From contig CAJVGD010000015.1 in the NCBI GenBank assembly GCA_910890315.1, positions 62,001 through 126,000 of the forward strand: a stretch of DNA of 64,000 bases, in the 5' to 3' direction. This DNA is from Serendipita indica DSM 11827. Lineage: Eukaryota; Basidiomycota; Agaricomycetes; Sebacinales; Serendipitaceae. Made by a program: the position numbers and the translations under genes. The notes beneath the pieces are model-generated. The model made no database searches. It was not told the DNA's origin and was given only the letters and a program-made list of their open reading frames with translations. Shown piece after piece: positions 23,535 through 35,114 of this stretch. How positions within the stretch are numbered: the first letter of the stretch is position 1; each line of letters opens with the position of its first letter.

Positions 23535-24813
23535 TTATGCCATCAGGAGAGGCGTGTGATCTTCTGCCAGGAGGACCATTCTTGGTCGCCGAAGAGGGGC
23601 TACTACGTTTCGCAGGTCCAAGAGTCTGCCTTTGGCTGTGGCTCCAATCGATCTTTTGCAGTCGTCGCACCCGTCGTCAGGATGAACCTCAGTTGGGGTG
23701 TACTCAATATAGTACGTGGAGAGTAAGCTGCGGACCCTTAGGGCCACTTCGGCATTGCAGCGAACCATGATGCAGTCTGGTAGGTCCAACCCTTCCTTTT
23801 TGTACCAGCCGGCAACCGCGTAAGCAAAGGACAGTGGTCCGACCGTGCCCTTGTCACGGTGGGTCAACAAAAAGTCCCAAAAGCCGCGCAAGAGCTCTGG
23901 GTTCCACACTATCTTGTCGTGCTGATCCTCTACGGGATGTAAAATATTGTAGTCGACGCAAGTTTCGTCAAGTCGCATCTCGCCACTCGAGGCATCCGCC
24001 CACGGTAGTATGCCATCAACGGGTATAACCCACATCGGCCTTGTCCTCAAGAATACCGCCATCCACTCTTCTGACCGCGGGAGAGGTGAGAAGCCGGCAA
24101 GAGGAGGCAACACGCTCCCTACGTCGACTTTGTTGGGTTCATAGGCCTTTTGGAACACATGCGGCATATTTCCTTCAAGGTAACGTGCCACAGGGAAAGG
24201 TAGGTATTTGTGAGTTCGACTAGTGAACCCCTGTCCCTTGTGTTCCGGTCTGCTTGCAAACCTCCATGGCTAGAATGCGGTTAGATAAAGATTCCTCGAT
24301 GAATAAAGCATATGTACCAGCGGTAGCAACGCCCTGAGGCCGTCCTTTTCTAGCGTAGGTGCTGCGCGACGAGATTTCTTGCTACTCATCGAGATTCCAA
24401 AAGACTTTGCACTCTTGGACGATGCTCCATGTTGAAGGGGTCGTGACTGAGGTATAAGGGCGCTGAAATATGCATCAAGGTCCGACTGAAATTCGTTCAA
24501 AGGCAGGTTATCCTCGCATTGGTCGGCCACTAAGCGGGGTCAGCGGCTGAGACAAAGACGTATAGGACTGACCATCGTCTGCTTTTTGGTCGAACACGGC
24601 TACTGACAGCGCTGTAATCCAACCCTTGTCTGAAATGCTGTTCGCCACAAGCTCTCCGGCCATTTCCGCGTCATCTTCGGTGCGCTCGCCCAGGTATTCA
24701 TGACTAATTTCATCCGAATTAGTGCCCTCGTCGAGCTTGTGGACAGTAATAGCCGTGGCCATTGACTGAGCAGATTCCAAGAAGTGGTGACGAAGTCCTG
24801 GATCTGACCACAT
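23535..24813 (-). CDS. Conserved-looking protein, unrecognised
   Basis: Three exons, 24813-24573, 24529-24318 and 24269-23535, sum to 395 residues plus stop. I do not recognise the family. The N-terminal half is acidic with a Ser/Lys linker (SSKSAKSFGISMSSKKSRR). The C-terminal 240 residues look like a folded domain with many aromatic residues: RYLEGNMPHVFQKAYEP, WMAVFLRTRPMWVIPVDG, LLRGFWDFLLTHRDKGTVG and DDGCDDCKRS. No transmembrane segment or signal peptide is evident. It is divergent from the F-box gene (143 bp between starts) and convergent with SYF2 (104 bp between stops). An alternative first exon upstream (ATG near 24852) would need a different splice. Confidence 0.7.
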
Positions 24814-24955
24814 TCGCCAGGCAGACCTGTATCTACAAAACTAAGAGCCATCTTCTTCTTCACCTTTATCTAATCAATTTTGTCTCCTTAAGAGCCGAGG
24901 ATTGCTTGTATGTCCGCGTATTGACATCCTGGCAATCGCACTGACCAAAACGTTC

Positions 24956-26092
24956 ATGAGGATGCCCCAGCTACATGAACTTCCTGTCGAGATCTGGCAG
25001 CAGGTTCTACGAAATGTCTTCGACGTGCCTTATGCTCTGGATACGACTGTGCCCACAGATGGCTGCTTCTGGCATCAGCAAGATCGATACCATGATAAAC
25101 AGGTATATTGGATCTCCGAACAGGAGCGCAAGAAGCTCCGTTTAGTCTGTCGTAGCTGGCGAGACTACGTAGACGAGTACCGTTGCCGCTGGATATCATG
25201 GGACCCACACCCGTTCGCGATGAACAGAGAAGCAATGGAAGCTGGTGTTGCCCTTGGTATTCGCGAGGACTATATGGAAGACCCCGTACCGCCTATCCGC
25301 CCATTTCGCGCGTTCATGTCCATCAAGAATGAAACCGACTACAGCTTATTCAAATCCTCGCTGAATGACACGTTTGGACGACTGACAACCCTCTTCGTGC
25401 ATTGCAGTTCACTCTATGGCCCAGCAATCTTCGACCTTCTGATAGCAAATGCACATAGCCTGCCGGACCTTCGGTGCCTAATGCTCAAGCACATCAACTT
25501 CCGGGAAACTCCACTGTCTTTGTTATCAAAGGCATTCCCTTTTCTGACAGGCCTTACTCTCGACGGAGGTCTCCTTCCTCCAAACCCTAACGATTGCCTG
25601 CGACTATCTCAGCTCGAGAGTTTGTACCTGGATCTTCCCTCACTTGAAGGCATGTCCTGCAAGACATGGCACCTCCCAGGTCTCGTCCGCCTCAGTGTTC
25701 CTCTCGCTCGCCGAGAACGCGAAGCATCGCAAGTCTTTGAATGTCTTCGCTCCCACGGTGCGAACATGACTTTCTTACACATTAGCTATGGAGAACCTGC
25801 CACGCTACCGCGTGACATCTGGAGATGGTGCCCTCACATGACGGAAATTGTCACCAGCTTCTCGATTGTCACATTAGAGGGACCCATTCCAGCGGAACAC
25901 CCACTCCGATATTTGGTTCACCTCGCTCTTAACGACTCGTTCACAGATAACTCTCCGACGCTCTTGCACAACATCGAACTGCTCCCCCCCAATAGCACTG
26001 TCGTCGTAGGTGTACGTAGTTGGGAGAGGTACATGAAGAGAACGTACCAACGGCTGTTGAAGACAATGCAGTGCGACTATGGACACAAGTAG
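24956..26092 (+). CDS. F-box-like LRR protein
   Basis: Intronless gene of 378 residues. An F-box-like motif opens the protein (LHELPVEIWQQVLRNVFDV, then LRLVCRSWRDYVDEY), which in this family docks to Skp1 in SCF ubiquitin ligases. The rest has irregular leucine-rich repeats (LPDLRCLMLKHINF, FLTGLTLDGGLL, LESLYLDLPSLEG). ATG 24956 is taken as the start because the open frame upstream has no ATG. Such F-box genes are greatly expanded in agaricomycetes, and the substrate cannot be guessed. It resembles the gene at 61456-63327 in plan but not closely in sequence. Confidence 0.8.
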   Translation: MRMPQLHELPVEIWQQVLRNVFDVPYALDTTVPTDGCFWHQQDRYHDKQVYWISEQERKKLRLVCRSWRDYVDEYRCRWISWDPHPFAMNREAMEAGVALGIREDYMEDPVPPIRPFRAFMSIKNETDYSLFKSSLNDTFGRLTTLFVHCSSLYGPAIFDLLIANAHSLPDLRCLMLKHINFRETPLSLLSKAFPFLTGLTLDGGLLPPNPNDCLRLSQLESLYLDLPSLEGMSCKTWHLPGLVRLSVPLARREREASQVFECLRSHGANMTFLHISYGEPATLPRDIWRWCPHMTEIVTSFSIVTLEGPIPAEHPLRYLVHLALNDSFTDNSPTLLHNIELLPPNSTVVVGVRSWERYMKRTYQRLLKTMQCDYGHK

Positions 26093-26256
26093 ATAGCTTA
26101 TGTCGAAGCAAGGAGATCCGTTTGGAGGACGAGGAGAAGGAAACATTTGACAAATATTTGACACACCGGGACACTGTCAAGAATACGTTTGTTCCCAGAG
26201 GTTTACTGGATAGTCTCACACTAGTATAGAAGACCACTGTACAGTTTCTGGATAGT

Positions 26257-28851
26257 TTACCCGCGAGATCGTCGAAGCAGGGCGAGTGCTTGCTCCTCCT
26301 GTTCTGCAATGGAGCCGAATTCAACACTATTAGAATCGCCGTTGACCTTTCGTCGTTTGGCCTTGCGATGAGTCGTCTCTTCCTCTGACGAGCTTGGCAA
26401 GTCAAATTCAGGAGACACATAGCCGTCGTCTTCGTGATCCTCCAGTTGAAGAATTGGAGCCGTTCGATGCCCTCCGTCGGTCTCTTCCTATGTTCGCTTA
26501 GACTCGAAAACAGCCTGAGAAATGTACTCACTCGTTCTCGCGCCTTCTGCTTGAGCTTTTCTCCTTTCGCTTCTTCTTTGCAACCGCTTTATCCTGCGAC
26601 ATCCACCTCTTTCAACTCAGTCCGTTGCTGCTCTGCAAACTGTTGTGCGAGTTCCATAACATCGACACCTTGACGCTTGAGCTCCTCCGCGTCCTTCATC
26701 TCATACACATGGTGTGCTTCGCCAGCCTCATCAAAGATGAGCTTCTCGCCGAGCGAGCCATACTTGGCCATGGCCTTTTTCGACTTTCCAATCTTCAGCT
26801 TGCGTTTCGAGATAAACTCTGGCTTATCAGGCTCGGTAGCGATCTCAGAAGGAAGATCGTGGTCGACTCGTTTGACGGTCATGAATTCATCCTCCGAGTC
26901 TGCTGGGTTTGCTTTGAACTCTTGGATCGATTGCTCTGCCACCTTGCGATAAAGCTCTTGTTTCTGGTTCTTGCGCTCGAACATGCGGTCATATTTTGTG
27001 CGAACAGTCTGGAAAGAAGCTTGAGAATGCCGCCGTGAGCAGACAAGAGAACTGACCGGTCGTTCTGTAGCCTGTTCGGAGCCAGAGGATGCTGACTCTG
27101 AATCCTCTTCTGCCATCGCAGTTTCAACCTGGCGAGAAGCATTCTTCCGCTGCTTAGCCAAGTCGCGGCTGAGAAACTTGACCCTCGGGGCTCCAGGTAA
27201 GCCCAGAGCCTCTGCAAACTCTTCTAGTGGTAGTCCTTCGAGCTTGAAAGTCGCTTTATCCTTTTGTAGGTATATGGATCTCAGATACGAGATGAATGCC
27301 TACAAATTGGCTGAGTCTCACTCGACGGAAGGGTTTATGAAGACATACCCTCTGACCTAGATACTTGATATCAGGATCCTGGAATGCAAAGCTTTGTAAA
27401 TGGTTTTTGATTTCCATTGTCTGGCTCGACTTGACTTTGATATTTTGTGGACTTATTCCTTTCTTTTGAAGTGCTGCAGTGAAACCCTCTTCTTCACTCG
27501 GTAGAAGCACAAGGAGGCCTTTTCCTTGACTTTGATACCGCGCCGTTCGCCCTACGCGATGAATGTATGTGTCTGCATCTTCTGGTGCATCCAGTTGGAC
27601 GACCCAATCGACCGCAGGAAAGTCGAGCCCACGAGCTGCAATGTCGGTTGCGAATAAGAACGCATGCTTGGCAGTGGTGAATTTCTGAAAGATTTCCAGG
27701 CGTTTCGATTGCTTCTGTTTCCCATGTAGGTGCATGAGAGGGACACCAGGATGGAGTTTGCAAAATGTTTCGAACGCGAAGCGAACTTGCTTGCATGTGG
27801 AGAAGAATACGAGTGCTTTAATTTGGAGATGGGTCTTGATGAAGGAAAACAGAACGTCCAGTTTCCTCGGGAGCTCGCATATGGTGTAGTATTGCTCGAG
27901 TCCTTTTGGTGTCGCAGCGTCGTGGTTCTCCTCTTTGACCCCAACATGAACAGGGTCTTTCAGACTCAGTCGAGCAAGGTCGCTGACTGACTCTGTTTGA
28001 GTGGCTGAAAAGAGTAGTGTTTGCCTCGACTTTGGCAAATGCGCAACGATAGCGTTGAGTGCCTTTGCAAATCCCATGTCCAAGATGCGGTCGGCTTCAT
28101 CCAGCACGAGTAGCTGTAGATTCTCACAGTCGAATCCAACGGTTTGGTCCATGTGCTGAAGGAGACGGCCTGGAGTCGCAACTAGAATGTTCATTTTGGC
28201 TAGACGATCGCTCTCGTCTTTGAGGTTTTTGCCGCCGATGACTAAACCAGCGGAAAATGTATGATATCCACCTATTTTTCGTAAAACATCAAAGATTTGC
28301 ATCGCCTATGCAGATGTGAGGTATGACCAGCGGTGTAGGAAGAGCACTATACCAGCTCCCTCGTCGGCGAGATAATAAGGGCTCCTAGCCCATCTTGAGG
28401 ACCCCACTTCTTGCGCAATAGTACCTCCAGAATCGGTATCAAGAATGCTAGCGTTTTTCCACTCCCAGTTCGGGCGGCACCAAGGACATCTTTGCCTTGA
28501 AGCGAGAATGGAAGACTTTTGGCCTGAATGTCGGTCATGTTGATAAAATAACCCTTCTTTAAACCTGTATTGCGTCAATTCGAGTTGTGATAAAAAGAAG
28601 TTGTGTCTCACCTCGTTTGGTAGCGTCAGACAGCGGCATATCGGCAAACTTTTCTGCTGTCTGCGACACTTGCTATCTCCATTCGATGAGTGAGGTTAAC
28701 AGCGTGTGAGTTATCCACTCACCAAGCCCGCCACTTGCTTTTCAAGGTCGGCAATATTCCTGTTTTGCTCATGGTAGCGTTTTGTTTTTCCCCGTGGGAC
28801 ATGGTGTTCTCGCTTTCGCTTCTTTCCAACGACATGCTGCGTTGCCGACAT
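26257..28851 (-). CDS. DBP4: ATP-dependent RNA helicase Dbp4 (DDX10 family)
   Basis: Nucleolar DEAD-box helicase for 18S rRNA processing. Exons include 28851-28723, 28672-28612, 28564-28353, 28305-27349, 27299-27057 and 27008 onward, ending at TAA 26257. Motifs in order: Q-motif region [15 protein letters not shown], Walker [15 protein letters not shown] (Ia), TPGRLL (Ib), VLDEADR (DEAD written DEAD), LFSATQT (SAT), [22 protein letters not shown] and HRVGRTARY. The basic C-terminal extension typical of Dbp4 follows. A TAA at 26589 in frame is bypassed by a 44-nt intron (26573-26616) that leads to [10 protein letters not shown] and then, after another intron, to the acidic end [19 protein letters not shown]. 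That splice has a weak donor, so the last 60 residues are less certain than the core. Confidence 0.9.
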
Positions 28852-28940
28852 GGTCGTCGGGGAAAAAGTCTGGACCCGATCCTATCCACCTATTCTGGTG
28901 TATGCACCGCGCCGAACAGGGCATCGAACTTGAGGAGATT
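28852..28940. promoter_or_regulatory. Divergent promoter, DBP4 / CLN3
   Basis: At most 89 bp separate the DBP4 start (28851, minus) and the chosen CLN3 start (28941, plus); an alternative CLN3 ATG at 28902 would leave only 50 bp. The two genes must share control elements. Confidence 0.55.
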
Positions 28941-30900
28941 ATGACACGGAGGAATACTGCATCAGAAGAGACCTCTAGTCCAAACGAGCATTCACTTGTA
29001 CAGGATACGTCGCTTCGACGGCGCCTCGCGTTCAGCTTCTTTCTCTTGGGCCTTGTAAACAATGGTAAGACTTGTTTACGCATCTTCACATCTGACAGAG
29101 TCCACTAGTGCTATATGTGATCATTCTATCTGCCGCATTGGACCTCGTCGCCTCTGTCCCAAAAGGCCTTGTTCTATTCTGTAATATCGCACCCTCCTTG
29201 GTTTGCGCATTCATGACATACCTGGAAGCGATTTGAGGTCTTTTATAGGTTGCTAAAGTGGGGTGGCCCTATCTACTCAAAGGCGAAATACGTTACCAAC
29301 GGCGTATCATTGGTTGCTGTTCGTTGAGCTTCATCGGGATGGTTGTGAGTCGCTATACTGATTCAGACAGACCCTTGGCTCATTATGACATTCAGATGGT
29401 GGGCTCCTTTGATCACTTGTTGTTCAAGTTATTGGGGATCTGCTGCGCATCCTTTTCTTGTGGTAAGTGGTGTAGTCAAACTTGAAAGCTTCTAAGATTG
29501 GAAGGGTTGGGGGAGATTACGTTTCTCCAACTTATTACCCGGTACCATCCCTCAACCCTTATGGCGCATTGCGTTGGGTTAGTCTCCCCCCTCCTGTATC
29601 AGTATACACTCATCACCCGCCAGATACTTTGCAAGTGGAACTGGCGCCGCCGGTCTTGTGGGTGCTGCGCTGTGGTGGCTTCTACGTCAGATCGGCGTAC
29701 AAATAGGAATCTTCATCTGTTCTGTACGTTCAAACCCCAGAAGTGGATTAAACTGACGCATGTAGCTTCTACCATTTGCTCTACCTCTTGTTTGGTTCTT
29801 TATCATTCCTCAACCAGAATCCATGTCAACTTCCCAGCGAGTTGCTGCTGGATATGCGTCAGTTCCAATCGAAGAGGAGACGGACGACGAGTCGGCTGCA
29901 GTGCTGGACCCTGCCCAAATCGCTCCGGTAGCATTAACTGCAGATGACAAGTGGGCGCTACTATCACCTGTACTTGCTAAATACATGCTACCCCTATGTA
30001 AGTGCGATAAGATCCTCGTTTCAACTGCTAATCTCTTCTAGTCAGCGTCTACTTGGCGAGTGATACCGTTTTGCGCAAGATTTCGCTGACTCGCTCCAGT
30101 TTGAGTACATTATCAATCAGGTTTGAAATTTACGCTCAATCGAGCTGATTAATTGACAACGTCTGTCTAGGGTGTCTCGCCGACGCTGCTTTACCCCGTG
30201 CCAAATCCATATGCACCCAAAGTTTGGCAGTTTCTCATAAAGGATCTCAAAGATTATTATCCGCTCTGGCAGGTAAGTTTGACAAGATGATACTTGTGAA
30301 CATACTGACCATGTTCACTCCATTAGCTCGTTTATCAGACCTTCGTCTTTCTCTCCCGGTCGTCGCTCACGTTTGGACTACCCCCGATTCCCGTCAAATT
30401 CCTGGCACTACCCGCAATCATCCAAGGCATGATCCTCATTATACTGACAACCGAGTCAGCGGCGGCAATTTTTGGCCAACATGGAGCCACTCTAGACTTG
30501 CTACTCATCTCCTTGGAAGGACTGTGCGGTGGCCTAGCATAGTGAGGTCTCCATGAAGCTAGCGAGCTACTTGTTAATGCCTTTGCAGTGTCAATGTCTA
30601 TTATCATCTTGGCCACGAAGAGGTTGATCCAGTCGTGGTCAGGGACTCGTCGGTCGCGAATGAACATGGACAAACGTCGAGCGCAGTGCAGGCGTCCACA
30701 GTACTTCAGCTGCACCACCTGTACGAGACCCAGTGACGGATGCTCAATGGAGACAACAGGCCAAAGAGTTCCGTATGGGTTCTATGGGATTCGCTGATTC
30801 GTTTGGAATTCTCCTGGCATCGCTCATTGCAATGCCGACGGAAGTTGGACTTTGTAGGTTACAAGAGCTACGAGGTGATATCCTTTGCCTCAAAGTTTGA
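28941..30900 (+). CDS. BTN1: Battenin/CLN3-family vacuolar membrane protein (Btn1)
   Basis: Multi-pass vacuolar/lysosomal protein of the CLN3 family, linked to vacuolar pH and amino-acid balance. Thirteen exons: 28941-29064, 29109-29200, 29249-29341, 29396-29462, 29505-29577, 29624-29723, 29766-29997, 30042-30055, 30100-30120, 30171-30272, 30327-30541, 30589-30648, 30687-30900; 468 residues. Family landmarks are FFLLGLVNNVLYVIILSAA, FSCGLGEITFLQL, YFASGTGAAGLVGAALWW, FEYIINQGVSPTLLYP, LVYQTFVFLSRSSLTFGLP, GGLAYVNVYYHL and FRMGSMGFADSFGILLASL. Two exons are only 14 and 21 nt. Intron 30056-30099 has a GC donor. The 38-nt intron 30649-30686 is inferred to restore frame and is the weakest junction. 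Confidence 0.9.
30056..30099 (+). other. GC-AG intron in the CLN3 gene
   Basis: Exon ...GTCTACTTG, intron GCGAGTGATA...CTCCAG of 44 nt, next exon TTTGAGTAC. The result VYLFEYIINQGVSPT matches the family; the next possible GT donor two bases later leads to a stop. Confidence 0.75.
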
Positions 30901-31892
30901 TACGGGTGGCGAGGTTAGCGACTGTACCTTGCAAAATTGATCATATCCTCGACCGTTCCCCCGGAATCTCCTCTAGCTATCTCCGAGAATTGCCAATGGC
31001 TGACATGCTTATGCCTTGCACTGGACCCCATGTCTTCGTCTGATTTCATTTGGTTGAGAGGCCCACTCAGCAGGTTCGACAGCCCCGCAGATGTCAACAC
31101 GTCCAATGCGATTCGTCGGGGGTTGTACTGTTTCCTGACCATGTGGATCTGTGGTGCGACTAACGGCAGCTGTTTGCGAGGGGGTCACCACAGAAGGTCT
31201 ACGTACTGGCCATTGTACGTAAGGAACTGCCCACATCAAATCATGGATTTCGTGCAGGAATGCAGGGCCAGGCGAGATTATCGGCTAGCCCCTCGGGCCC
31301 ACGAGGAGATTGCCGGAGCAAGGCAAATTGTCCACCTTTTCGGAGGTAAGTTCATCACTAAAGTTTCGATTGCACGGTAAAGTTCCAGTTTAGTTAGTTG
31401 TTGATCGCCCTTAGGATATATAGATCTCAGGGCCAATCAAAATGGCCGATGGGAATCTGATGCGGAAGATGGACGAGTGAGAGTTGAGAGAGCAGGGCAA
31501 GACTCGAAGCTCGGAACCTGAGACCTTGACGCCTGCGCAACGGCAGCAGGGTCAGCTGGATGAAACAACGTCCAAGGTGCAAAGGAGACCTGTTCAGACA
31601 TCGGCACATCGAATGCGACAGTCGCTGTTCGGGGATTAGAGTTCCTCGGCAGGAGAGGCAAACAACCGAGGAGTAGTGCGCTTTGTTTGGCACCTTGGCT
31701 TTCCATTTGTCGCTCCTTCATAACCGCATCCCCGACTGCGCGACCTCGGTCTGCCTGTCTCCTTTCCCCGCTTTCGGCCCCCCAACAACCTAATGGTCGC
31801 TGTATAGTAAGTGGCGCTTCTCAGAGACTAGCAATAATCATGAATTACTGCTAAAATAAGGTAGAACAAGTTTATAGGAACGAACGAGTCTC
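30901..31892. other. Intergenic region with unsupported frames
   Basis: A plus frame at 30937-31380 and minus frames at 31009-31239 and 31437-31721 are open. The last (95 residues, MKERQMESQGAKQSALLLG start, Pro/Ser-rich end) could be a small gene, but I recognise nothing in it. No RNA gene or mobile element domain is seen. Confidence 0.4.
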
Positions 31893-32711
31893 ATGATGAG
31901 TCGGTTACAACGATGGCTTCGGAAACTGGGCTCCAGGACAAAGAAGAGGCGACGTTCGGTATATGTTGATGATCAACAGCGTCAGCAACAGTTACGATAC
32001 GAAGAATGGCAGCGAGGGTATGAAGCATGGCGGCAAGCTCAGGGCTTGAGCGAGCCGTGGCCATTGTCCCAAGATCATACAGAGACACGCCAGAAGGATA
32101 TGACAGAAGAAGACGAATTCAGCGACAACTTTGTCTGCGAAGACGATCGAAAGGCACGATTTAGCGAGCCTGAAGACGTGGTGGCAGGGTTCGGGCCAGG
32201 GCTCGAGACTGGTCAGCAGGCGTTGAGGAGACGAAGGCGGATCTCAAGTCCAGAGTTTTCTCAAGTCCCACAGAAGAAGAAGGCAACCTCTGGTGGTCCG
32301 TCGAAGGCTGCAAGAGGGCAAAAGCGGCACAGAAGGAATGGCGAGACGGTTAGCTTGGGCGGAGGCGCTACCAGATCTGCACTTCCAAGTGCAATGGATT
32401 ACTATACGCTAACCTCCATCGCAAACTCGTGGGGAATGGTTCCTGTTGTGATGAAGCGCACTGGTGACAGGCGGGAAGGCGTAGGGGACGAATACATCGC
32501 CTCCTCGGGGATTCTACGAGGAGAAGAGATGCGTGAGTAACTCGAGATGATGTTTGGGAGAAACTTAACCTTGGCGCTATCTACAGGCCCACTGCTCCTG
32601 TTGCGCTCTGACACTGCTCAGAAACGCGCCATGTCATTTACATACGGCGACTCCGAGCAAGATAATGATGAGATTGAGCTCATGTCATTCAAGACTATGG
32701 CAGCCAATTAA
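31893..32711 (+). CDS. Unrecognised charged, probably disordered protein
   Basis: Two exons, 31893-32532 and 32587-32711, sum to 254 residues plus stop. The N-terminus is strongly basic (LRKLGSRTKKRRR), then comes a Gln/Glu/Trp-rich helix-like stretch (QQRQQQLRYEEWQRGYEAW), an acidic segment (DMTEEDEFSDNFVCEDD) and a second basic patch with nuclear-localisation character (RRRRRISS, KAARGQKRHRR). The C-terminal 80 residues contain SAMDYYTLTSIANSWGMVP and may be the only ordered part. No known domain. Possibly nuclear; this is inference from composition only. Confidence 0.65.
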
Positions 32712-33145
32712 CCTCCTTGTTCGTCTCTATTCCGAACCACTCGTCGTCGAATTGCCCTCCTGCACCCAAGTCTCTCGTTTAAGAGCATGCGTGTGTGCAT
32801 TTGTCTTACTGCGCTCCGGATCCGCTCCGGTTGCCCTAGCTATTCCTTCTATCGGGATGCATTGTAAATCTGGAATCTATCGTTAACTATAATGTTGATA
32901 CTCCATTGCTTTTATCCTCTCCTTTCCAAGTCTTCTTGCTCAGATGGAGGCCATCAACTGTGGCAAATGAACGTTGCTCCCGACCTGAACCACAGCCAAA
33001 TTCCGACGCTTTTGTGGACAACGATAGCTTGTATGAAGCCTGAAAATCCGCATTTCTGGCCCATTAACGACTTGCATGGTTTCAGGACGCGGTTCCAAAC
33101 GACCCAAAGGCTTGAAGAAGCATCCACTACAACTTGATACTTGTC

Positions 33146-34019
33146 ATGCCTGGTCCAGATTACACTATTTTCGCGTTTACGGACCTTTCGATGTGCACCT
33201 CGCTCACGGACGGCGATCGTTCGTTTCTTGAGCCGTTTGCACGAGGGTCGCGATTGCTTTCCAAACCCAACGACGAGGCGACAGGTAGTAGAGATGAGGA
33301 TACGAGTATGCGAAACGCGTCAAATAAGGGCGACGCACAGAAGGAAGTACAAGACATTGACCCGAGCTACGGGTTCGACGAGTTCCTGGCGAGTATGGAT
33401 ATCCTTATTTGTGGGAGAGGGCTTTATGAGCAGACTATGCAGAGGACGAACGGAAAGTGGCCGTATACGGGCAAGAGACTCATCGTCTTCTCTGCCGTCC
33501 CACTCTCTGAGCCAGTATCTTCCCCCGATGGTCAACGTAAGTCCTTTGACTCCTCACAAAACTGAATCTTCTCGGATGGCGATAATGGAATCTGACGAGA
33601 GTGCAGCGCCACAAAGACCGTTTACACCTCCACCGAACAGCGAACATTTTACGGGAACACCAGCTCAGCTCATGCAAAAGCTGTTTCGGGATAATACAAG
33701 ATCGCGTAAATTTCGACGCGAGTCGGTATGGGTCATGGGCGGTGCGTCGATACGCGGCGCGCTGCTCCAGCTCGGTGCCATTGAGCGGATAGAGCTCGTC
33801 GTCGTACCCAAAATTATCACTCGGGGGAATCCGTTTGCGCCGCGGTCGGGTAGTGTCGGTGTTCCCTTGTGGGCGTTTCCGTCGATCGAGGGCGGGCAGG
33901 AAGAGGAACGGGCTGACGTTGATTTGCAACTCATTGAATGTAGGAGTTATGAGAATGGGGTTCTTGGTCTATCATACGTGGTGGGTGGCATGTCCTACGT
34001 TGTAGGCGGCAACCCATAA
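33146..34019 (+). CDS. DHFR/RibD C-terminal-like reductase domain protein
   Basis: Two exons, 33146-33536 and 33607-34019 (70-nt intron), give 267 residues. The fold signature is that of the bacterial-type RibD_C/dihydrofolate-reductase-like family: GFDEFLASMDILICGRGLYEQ, then KRLIVFSAVPL, VWVMGGASIRGALLQLGAIE and IELVVVPKIITRGNPF. An acidic/Ser insert with DEATGSRDED lies between the first strand and the core. These proteins use NAD(P)H, but the substrate is unknown; this one lacks the deaminase half of true RibD. Start ATG 33146 is the only one that keeps the first strand; the end NGVLGLSYVVGG is slightly repeated (VVGGMSYVVGG). Confidence 0.75.
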
Positions 34020-34238
34020 CAGAAAGACACGGAGAGTCGTGTCCTGTGTGAATAAACTAATGTAGATTGACGGGTGATGTCTGACTGTGAGCCTGTCGAG
34101 CCTTGAAGGGTTGCCTTCTGCACTTGGACTCTGCCTTGTACCTGTTCAACGGTTCACGCCCTGGAATTCATAATCTAACGACAAGAAACTTCATTTAATA
34201 ACCTTATACACTGTTTGATACGCTTCTGGACATCTGAA

Positions 34239-35114
34239 ATGGCTAGCCCAAACCCCGCTCGTCTGTCTGCTATCGGGAGCAAGACGTTGACACTCGCAAT
34301 GGAACGCCAACGCCTTTTATCCATTTCTCCACCATCTCAAACACACATAGCTACTGGTGCACACTCGTCTTCGTCGTCGAGTGTGAGCCAAATCATGAAG
34401 AACCTCACGACACTGCGCGAGGGTATCATGGCGATTGAGAATGCACAAGGATCCTCGAAACAAACTCAAGGGTTGAGGGAGCAATATTCGAGTATATTGA
34501 GCGTGTTGGGCGAGGACGAGGCTGCGGCTGCGGGTGCACAGAGGTACGTGGACGGTCGACTGTGCGAATTGCGAGGTCATGTTGATGTTTGGTTGGATTA
34601 CCTATCAGTCTACCGCCGGCTCCTCGTCCCAAGATTGAGTCTCTCATCCCGTCTACCGCTGCAGCGGGCTCTAGCGAGCGGGTTGAATTCCGGGACGACC
34701 CGGAACAGACAAATGACGATATGTTTATGCAGCAGAAGCAAATTATGCAAGGTCTCGTACCATAGTTTTTGCGTCGTATGCGAGGTTGACAGTGCTCCGT
34801 TCGTAGATCAAGATACACAATTGGATGTACTATCACAGTCGATAGGAAGACAACATCATTTGTCTCTCCAGATCAACGACGAGCTGGGAGAACAAGCTGG
34901 GCTCTTGGATGGGTTGGATGAGGATTTGGATCGCACGGGCGTACGATTGCAACGGGCTCATCGAACGTTGGATAGGGTCAGCAGGGGAGCAAGAGAAAAT
35001 TGTGAGTGCCCACCCGTCCCCTAGACGATTCACTCAAAGTGTGTAGGCTCGACAGTCACAATTGGGGTTGTAATTTTCGTCCTCCTTCTTTTGATCGTAA
35101 TCTTCAAGACATGA
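34239..35114 (+). CDS. SYN8: Syntaxin-8-like Qc SNARE (Syn8 family)
   Basis: Endosomal/vacuolar t-SNARE. Four exons, 34239-34543, 34609-34751, 34807-35001 and 35047-35114, give 236 residues. The N-terminal half is helical (SQIMKNLTTLREGIMAIE). The SNARE motif begins near residue 150: DTQLDVLSQSIGRQHHLSLQ, with the central-layer Gln in QINDELGEQAGLLDGLDEDL, continuing RTGVRLQRAHRTLDRVS. A C-terminal tail anchor STVTIGVVIFVLLLLIVIFKT follows with only one or two lumenal residues, as usual. With the CLN3 and OCRL-like genes it belongs to endolysosomal traffic, but I see no functional clustering beyond chance. Confidence 0.85.

Noticed and set aside
26573-26616. Premature TAA in DBP4
   Set aside because: A 44-nt GT-AG intron removes it and restores the phase used by the conserved C-terminal end, so damage need not be assumed.
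30937-31380. 147-codon plus-strand frame behind CLN3
   Set aside because: Composition and lack of any motif suggest a chance frame; overlapping antisense frames are equally long.
31437-31721. Small minus-strand gene of 94 residues
   Set aside because: Open frame only; no recognisable motif, no splice evidence, and similar chance frames occur on both strands in this region. Left as part of the intergenic entry.
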